Positions 13,133-17,763 of a stretch of 17,763 bases of DNA are shown here, in pieces. Under the pieces are notes generated by a model. It had not been told where the DNA came from. It saw only the letters and a list, made by a program, of their open reading frames with translations, and searched no databases. This DNA comes from Actinomycetes bacterium. Its GTDB lineage: Bacteria; Actinomycetota; Actinomycetes; Actinomycetales; Microbacteriaceae. The stretch spans positions 1 to 17,763 of the forward strand of contig JAEWDJ010000416.1 of assembly GCA_023390155.1 (NCBI GenBank), in the 5' to 3' direction. The number at the start of each line of letters is the position of its first letter. The first letter of the stretch is position 1. The position numbers and the translations under genes are program-made.

Positions 13133-15100
13133 GTGGCCGACGGCTTCGAGCTCTTCACTGACCGTTCCGTTGTCGCTATGCGCGTCAACGGCGAGCTGAA
13201 GGACCTCGCGACGACCGTCACGACGACCGACGAGGTCGAGCCGGTGACCATCGACTCGCCCGACGGCCTCAACATCCTGCGCCACTCGACCGCGCACGTG
13301 CTCGCGCAGGCCGTCCAGGCGGTCAACCCGGAGGCCAAGCTCGGCATCGGGCCGCCCGTCACCGACGGCTTCTACTACGACTTCGACGTCGCCGAGCCGT
13401 TCACCCCGGAGGACCTCAAGGCCCTCGACAAGGAGATGGCACGCATCGTGCGCGCGGGCCAGCGGTTCGTCCGCCGCGTCGTCACCGACGACGAGGCGCG
13501 CGCGGAGCTGGCGGCGGAGCCGTACAAGCTCGAGCTGATCGGGCTCAAGGGTTCCGCATCCGAGGGCGGTGACAACGAGAACGTCGAGGTGGGCGGCGGC
13601 GAGCTGACCATCTACGACAACGTCGACCCGAAGACCGGCGAGACCGTCTGGAAGGACCTCTGCCGCGGTCCGCACCTCCCGAACACCCGCATGATCGGCA
13701 ACGGCTGGGCGCTCACCCGCGTCGCGGCGGCCTACTGGCGCGGCTCCGAGAAGAACCCGCAGCTGCAGCGCGTCTACGGCACCGCGTGGCCCACGAAGGA
13801 CGAGCTGCGCGCGTACCAGACCCGGATGGAGGAGGCCGCCAAGCGCGACCACCGCAAGCTCGGTGCGGAGCTCGACCTCTTCTCGTTCCCGGAGGAGATC
13901 GGCTCCGGTCTCGCGGTGTTCCACCCGAAGGGCGGGATCATCCGCAAGGAGATCGAGGACTACATGCGCGAGCGACTGATCGCGAACGGCTACGAAGTGG
14001 TGAACACGCCGCACATCACCAAGGCGCACCTGTTCGAGACCAGCCAGCACCTCAACTGGTACAAGGACGGGATGTTCCCGCCCATGCACCTCGACGAGGA
14101 GCGCGACGCCGAGGGCCACGTGACCCGGCAGGGGCAGGATTACTACCTCAAGCCGATGAACTGCCCGATGCACAACCTGATCTTCCGGGCGCGCGGCCGC
14201 TCCTACCGGGAGCTCCCGCTGCGGCTGGCCGAGTTCGGCACCGTGTACCGCTACGAGAAGTCGGGGACCCTCTCGGGCCTGACCCGCGTGCGCGGGCTGA
14301 CCCAGGACGACGCCCACATCTACGTGACGGACGATCAGATCAAGGACGAGGTCACGCGCCAGCTCGAGTTCGTGCTGGAGACGTTGCGCGGCTACGGCCT
14401 GACGGACTTCTACCTCGAGCTCTCCACGAAGGACCCGGAGAAGTACGTCGGGTCCGACGAGAGCTGGGAGACCGCGACGGAGACGCTGCGCGAGGTCGCC
14501 GTCGAGTCGGGCCTCGAGCTTGTCGACGACCCGGCCGGAGCCGCGTTCTACGGCCCGAAGATCTCGGTGCAGGCCCGCGACGCGATCGGCCGCACCTGGC
14601 AGCTCTCCACCGTGCAGCTCGACTTCAACCAGCCGGAGCTGTTCGAGCTGGAGTACAACGCGGCCGACGGCACGCGCAAGCAGCCGGCGATGATCCACCG
14701 CGCGCTGCTCGGCTCGATCGAGCGGTTCTTCGCCATCCTGCTCGAGCACTACGCGGGTGCCTTCCCGGTCTGGCTGGCGCCGGTCCAGGTGGTCGGCATC
14801 CCCGTCGCGGACGCCTACGCGCCGTTCCTCGACGAGGTGATCGCGAAGCTCCGCGCCCAGGGCGTCCGCGCCGAGGTCGACCACTCCGACGACCGGATGC
14901 AGAAGAAGATCCGCACGCACACCAAGGCCAAGGTGCCCTTCCAGCTCATCGTGGGCGAGGAGGACGCCGGCGCCGGCACGGTCAGCTTCCGCTTCCGCGA
15001 CGGCAGCCAGCTGAACGGCGTGCCCGTCGAGGAGGCGATCGAGCGCATCGTCGCGAGCATCCGCAGCCACGAGCTGGTCGACACGGCATGGCCCGCCTGA
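13133..15100 (+). CDS. thrS: Threonyl-tRNA synthetase
   Basis: 655 residues from GTG 13133, with AGGAG about 9 bases upstream. It ligates threonine to tRNA-Thr in the cytoplasm. The N-terminal TGS-like part is short (about 45 residues). The editing domain shows His51/His55 (HSTAHVLAQ) and Cys177/His181 (CRGPH). The class II catalytic core has zinc ligands Cys344 (NCPMH) and His395 (DDAHIY), motif 2 around RVRGLTQDDAH, and a C-terminal anticodon-binding domain from about residue 550 (PVWLAPVQVVGIPV...). All key residues are present. Its last 13 bases overlap the start of the HIT gene. Confidence 0.98.
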   Translation: MADGFELFTDRSVVAMRVNGELKDLATTVTTTDEVEPVTIDSPDGLNILRHSTAHVLAQAVQAVNPEAKLGIGPPVTDGFYYDFDVAEPFTPEDLKALDKEMARIVRAGQRFVRRVVTDDEARAELAAEPYKLELIGLKGSASEGGDNENVEVGGGELTIYDNVDPKTGETVWKDLCRGPHLPNTRMIGNGWALTRVAAAYWRGSEKNPQLQRVYGTAWPTKDELRAYQTRMEEAAKRDHRKLGAELDLFSFPEEIGSGLAVFHPKGGIIRKEIEDYMRERLIANGYEVVNTPHITKAHLFETSQHLNWYKDGMFPPMHLDEERDAEGHVTRQGQDYYLKPMNCPMHNLIFRARGRSYRELPLRLAEFGTVYRYEKSGTLSGLTRVRGLTQDDAHIYVTDDQIKDEVTRQLEFVLETLRGYGLTDFYLELSTKDPEKYVGSDESWETATETLREVAVESGLELVDDPAGAAFYGPKISVQARDAIGRTWQLSTVQLDFNQPELFELEYNAADGTRKQPAMIHRALLGSIERFFAILLEHYAGAFPVWLAPVQVVGIPVADAYAPFLDEVIAKLRAQGVRAEVDHSDDRMQKKIRTHTKAKVPFQLIVGEEDAGAGTVSFRFRDGSQLNGVPVEEAIERIVASIRSHELVDTAWPA

Positions 15101-15708
15101 GCCTCGACGACTACGACGCCCGCGAGCCGGGCGACGGTGCGACGCACGAGGGCGTCGGCGCGGACGGGGTCCGCGTCGACGACCCGTCGTACCTGGTCGG
15201 AGTGCCCGACGAGTTCCAGCGTCTCTGGACGCCGCACCGGATGGTCTACATCCAGCACGGGCAGCAGCCAGGCAAGGACGACTGCCCGTTCTGCGTCGCC
15301 CCGAGCATGAGCGACGAGGACGCCCTCATCGTCGCGCGCGGCGAGCACGCCTACGCGCTCCTCAACCTCTTCCCGTACAACAGCGGGCACCTGCTCGTCT
15401 GCCCGTACCGGCACATCGCCACCTACGATCAGGCGACGCCGGAGGAGGTCGCGGAGATCGGGTCGCTCACGCAGACCGCAATGCGGGTCATCCGGGAGGT
15501 CTCGAAGAACGACGGCTTCAACATCGGGATGAACCAGGGCGCCATCGCGGGCGCGGGCATCGCCGCGCACCTGCACCAGCACATCGTGCCGCGCTGGGCC
15601 CAGGACGCGAACTTCCTGCCGATCATCGCGAAGACGAAGGCGCTCCCGCAGCTCCTCGGCGACGTGCGCGCCGCTATCGCGGGCGCCTGGCCGACGGCGG
15701 ACGACTGA
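15088..15708 (+). CDS. HIT-family nucleotide hydrolase/phosphorylase (Ap4A phosphorylase-like)
   Basis: 206 residues from ATG 15088, overlapping the thrS end by 13 bases in another frame. The catalytic histidine triad is HLHQHIV (His161, His163, His165). A CPFC pair (Cys66, Cys69) is a likely zinc site, and the body motif NLFPYNSGHLLVCPYRH is typical of the family. Mycobacterium tuberculosis has the same thrS-HIT arrangement (Rv2614c-Rv2613c), where the HIT protein acts as an Ap4A phosphorylase. Aminoacyl-tRNA synthetases make Ap4A as a by-product, so coupled expression makes sense. The reaction is inferred from that similarity. Confidence 0.92.
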   Translation: MARLSLDDYDAREPGDGATHEGVGADGVRVDDPSYLVGVPDEFQRLWTPHRMVYIQHGQQPGKDDCPFCVAPSMSDEDALIVARGEHAYALLNLFPYNSGHLLVCPYRHIATYDQATPEEVAEIGSLTQTAMRVIREVSKNDGFNIGMNQGAIAGAGIAAHLHQHIVPRWAQDANFLPIIAKTKALPQLLGDVRAAIAGAWPTADD

Positions 15709-15711
15709 GCG

Positions 15712-15742
15712 GACCGGCTGCCGCACGCGGCGGCGGCCGGTC
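15712..15742. terminator. Hairpin between convergent HIT and pdxY genes
   Basis: A 13-bp stem (15712-15724 with 15730-15742, one G-T pair) with a 5-base loop lies between the two stop codons. There is no T run, which is common for actinobacterial hairpin terminators. It could serve both directions. Confidence 0.6.
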
Positions 15743-15751
15743 GTGCCCGCG

Positions 15752-16603
15752 TCAGCGCACCTGACGGACGGTGAACTGCTCTCGCGGGTGCGCGTACGAC
15801 TCCTGCGACTCCACGAGCTGCAGCTCCCGCTCGCCGGACTCCAGTGTGCGGGTGAGCAGGTCGAACACACTCGACACGGTCTTCCGCAGCGCGAGCTCGG
15901 CGTCGCCGGTGCGCACGTAATGGGCGGTGAAGAGCGCCGCCGTGACGTCGCCCGACCCGTTCGCCTTCATCGGGAGGCGCGGCGTCTGCACGATCCACGC
16001 TCCCGCGTCGTCCGCGGCGAGCATCTCGATGGTGTCCTCCGGCTGATCCGGCCGCTCGACGCTCGTGACGAGCACAGTGCGCGGACCCATCGCGCGTGCC
16101 GCGTCGACGGAGGCGAGCGTCGACTCCAGGTCGCCCGGCTCGGTGCCGGTGAGGAAGCCGAGCTCGAACTGGTTCGGCGTGATGATGTCGGCGACCGGGA
16201 CCACCCGATCGCGGAGCAGGTCGGGGATCGCGGGGGCGACGAAGCAGCCCGACTTCGCGTTGCCCATCACCGGGTCGCACGCGTAGACGGCATCCGGGTT
16301 GGCGGCCTTGACACGCGCGACGGCGTCCACGATGACGTCGCCGATGCCCTCGCCGCCCTGATAGCCGGAGAGGACGGCGTCGATCTCGCCGAGCACGCCG
16401 CGCTCCTCGATGCCGGTGATGACCTCGCGGACCTCCTCGGGGGCGATCAGCGGGCCGCGCCAGGATCCGTAGCCGGTGTGGTTCGAGAAGTTCACGGTGT
16501 AGACCGGGAGCACCTCGACGCCGATGCGCTGGAGCGGGAAGACGGCGGCGGAGTTGCCGACGTGACCGTAGGCGACCGCGGACTGGATCGAGAGGATCTT
16601 CAT
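15752..16603 (-). CDS. pdxY: Pyridoxal kinase
   Basis: 283 residues, the usual PdxY length, from ATG 16603. The ribokinase-like fold shows the PdxY/PdxK signatures: the N-terminal ILSIQSAVAYGHVGNSAAVFPLQ, DPVMGN at Asp110, TPNQFEL near 143-149, and the anion-hole/catalytic motif NGSGD with Asp219. It phosphorylates pyridoxal with ATP in vitamin B6 salvage. Its ATG overlaps the stop of the PtsJ-like regulator (ATGA), so both are made from one mRNA. Confidence 0.96.
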   Translation of the reverse strand: MKILSIQSAVAYGHVGNSAAVFPLQRIGVEVLPVYTVNFSNHTGYGSWRGPLIAPEEVREVITGIEERGVLGEIDAVLSGYQGGEGIGDVIVDAVARVKAANPDAVYACDPVMGNAKSGCFVAPAIPDLLRDRVVPVADIITPNQFELGFLTGTEPGDLESTLASVDAARAMGPRTVLVTSVERPDQPEDTIEMLAADDAGAWIVQTPRLPMKANGSGDVTAALFTAHYVRTGDAELALRKTVSSVFDLLTRTLESGERELQLVESQESYAHPREQFTVRQVR

Positions 16604-17763
16604 CCTCCGATCCTCTCACCTCCGGGCACCTGCGATCCGCGCACCGGCGCGGCGGCGTCGGCCAGGTCGTCGAGGAGCCGCTCGGCCTCCTCCTCGTCGA
16701 GGTCGTGCACGGTCAAGCGGAGGTGGTGCGACGGCGTCTGCTGATCGGCCAGCCGGAACTCGTCGCCGGTGCGGGCCAGCCAGCCGCGGCGCATCAGGCG
16801 GTCGGCGACGGTGCGTGCCGCCACGGGGAGCCCGACCCAGAGGTTGAGGCCGTCGGCGGTCGTGGTCGGGATGCCGCGCGCGGTCAGGCGCTCGGCGAAG
16901 TCGGCGTTGCGCTCGGCGCAGTGCCGGCCCGCCGCCTCGATCGTCGCGAGGGCGTCGGCGTCGGTGAGCTGCGCCAGCACGAGCCGCTGCAGGATGTGGC
17001 TGACCCAGGTGGTCCCGGGGCTCAACCGGAACGAGAGCCGCTCGGCCGTCTCGGCGTCGGTGGCGGCGATGGCGAGGCACATGTCCGGGCCGAGGAACTT
17101 CGAGACGGAACGCACGAGCGCGTACCGTCGATGGCCGGGACCGATCAGCGTCTCGTAGCGCCGCTGCGACAGCATCGAGAAGTGGTCGTCCTCGATGACG
17201 AGGACGTACGGGTGGTCGGCGAGGAGCGCGCGGAGCTCCGCGGCCCGGCCGGGGGAGAGGGTCGCCCCGGTCGGATTCTGCGCCCGGGGCGTGCAGATGA
17301 TCGCGCGCACGCCGGCGTCGAGCGCGGCGCGGAGCCCCTCGACGGTCATCCCCTCGGCGTCTACGGGCACGGGGACGGCGCGGTAGCCGCCGTGCCGGAC
17401 CGTGTGGATGCTCGCCAGGAAGCAGGGGTCCTCGAGGGCGACCGCGTCGTCGCGCAGCAGCGCCTGCGCGAGCAGCCGCTCGACCGCGTCGACCGCTCCG
17501 TTCGTGACGGTGATCCGCACCGGGACGCCGGGGAGGTCGTCGCGCACCCACTCGAGAGCGCGCTCCTCGAGCGCGGGGTCGATGACGGGCTCGCCGTAGA
17601 GCACGGGCCGCCCGATGGCGCCCGCGAGGGCGGCGGCCGGGTTCGGGATGCGGCCCGGGTCGGGGTTGCCGGTCCCGATGTCCCGCAGGACGCTGTCGGC
17701 GGCGTACCCCTCCTGCGCGACCGCCTCCACGCCGGCGATCACGGTGCCCGCCCGGCCGCGCGC
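16600..17763 (-). CDS. ptsJ: PtsJ-like MocR/GntR regulator, aminotransferase-fold part (N-terminus beyond window)
   Basis: The frame is open from the stop at 16600 to the window edge, so the protein continues beyond 17763 and the GTG at 17742 is not the start. The visible part is a PLP-dependent aminotransferase class I fold close to Salmonella PtsJ. It has TGNPDP, VLYGEPVIDP, TNGAVDAVERLL, ALEDPCFLASI, TPRAQNPTG and EDDHFSML, and the PLP lysine in RSVSKFLGPD (codon 17098-17100). Full-length MocR proteins carry a GntR-type winged helix before this region; the missing 5' part should encode it. PtsJ represses pyridoxal kinase expression, and here the gene is translationally coupled to pdxY. A stand-alone aminotransferase is the less likely alternative. 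Confidence 0.88.
   Translation of the reverse strand, partial: ARGRAGTVIAGVEAVAQEGYAADSVLRDIGTGNPDPGRIPNPAAALAGAIGRPVLYGEPVIDPALEERALEWVRDDLPGVPVRITVTNGAVDAVERLLAQALLRDDAVALEDPCFLASIHTVRHGGYRAVPVPVDAEGMTVEGLRAALDAGVRAIICTPRAQNPTGATLSPGRAAELRALLADHPYVLVIEDDHFSMLSQRRYETLIGPGHRRYALVRSVSKFLGPDMCLAIAATDAETAERLSFRLSPGTTWVSHILQRLVLAQLTDADALATIEAAGRHCAERNADFAERLTARGIPTTTADGLNLWVGLPVAARTVADRLMRRGWLARTGDEFRLADQQTPSHHLRLTVHDLDEEEAERLLDDLADAAAPVRGSQVPGGERIGG

Noticed and set aside
12914..15070. 718-codon open frame on the minus strand
   Set aside because: It is the antisense shadow of thrS. The thrS frame carries all synthetase motifs, and the shadow shows low-complexity Arg/Val/Leu/Asp sequence.
17740..17742. 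GTG at 17742 as the true start of the PtsJ-like protein
   Set aside because: The frame stays open to the window end, and the homologous family has a winged-helix domain before this region, so the start is likely outside.
1..17763. CRISPR array, insertion sequence or transposase
   Set aside because: No regularly spaced repeats, no transposase-like protein and no terminal inverted repeats with target duplication were found. The only mobile element is the tRNA-Val island.

Overview
High-GC DNA from an actinobacterium, probably Micrococcales and Microbacteriaceae-like. This rests on strong GC bias, -10 boxes of TANNNT type placed directly before start codons (leaderless genes), a GH25 lysozyme with three CWB2 repeats, and the thrS-HIT gene pair. 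The family-level guess is inference from gene content only.

Layout. Positions 1-822 are chromosomal: the 5' end of a membrane protein gene, a tRNA-Val(CAC) on the minus strand, and a plus-strand tRNA-Gly(GCC)/tRNA-Cys(GCA)/tRNA-Val(GAC) operon with a good promoter. The last tRNA is the attachment site of a 7.4 kb integrated element. A 26-bp direct repeat of the tRNA 3' end (790-815 and 8206-8231) bounds it.

Element. It carries a tyrosine integrase at its right end (6903-8033, minus) coupled to a 70-aa ORF, a small HTH protein of Xis/AlpA type (6482-6706), and arm-type repeats just inside both ends. Near the left end a non-coding region has an AT-rich core between 22-bp inverted repeats (origin-like). 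It is followed by a promoter, a structured leader and a tightly overlapping operon: 96-aa ORF, DUF3631-type P-loop ATPase, coiled-coil protein and two small charged proteins. Between operon and int/xis lies a convergent pair of unknown single-pass membrane proteins. There are no capsid, terminase, lysis or conjugation genes. The content (int, xis-like HTH, replication-type ATPase, putative origin, small accessory cargo) fits a minimal satellite-like or PICI-like integrative element. This interpretation is inference.

Right of the element (8232-17763) is ordinary chromosome. In order it holds the displaced native tRNA terminator; a minus-strand cluster of two lipoproteins and a small membrane protein; a DUF1653 protein and a GNAT acetyltransferase on the plus strand; and a secreted GH25/CWB2 lysozyme on the minus strand. 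Then come thrS overlapping a HIT-family (Ap4A phosphorylase-like) gene, and finally a convergent minus-strand operon of a PtsJ-like MocR regulator (cut by the window end) translationally coupled to pdxY, i.e. vitamin B6 salvage and its probable regulator.
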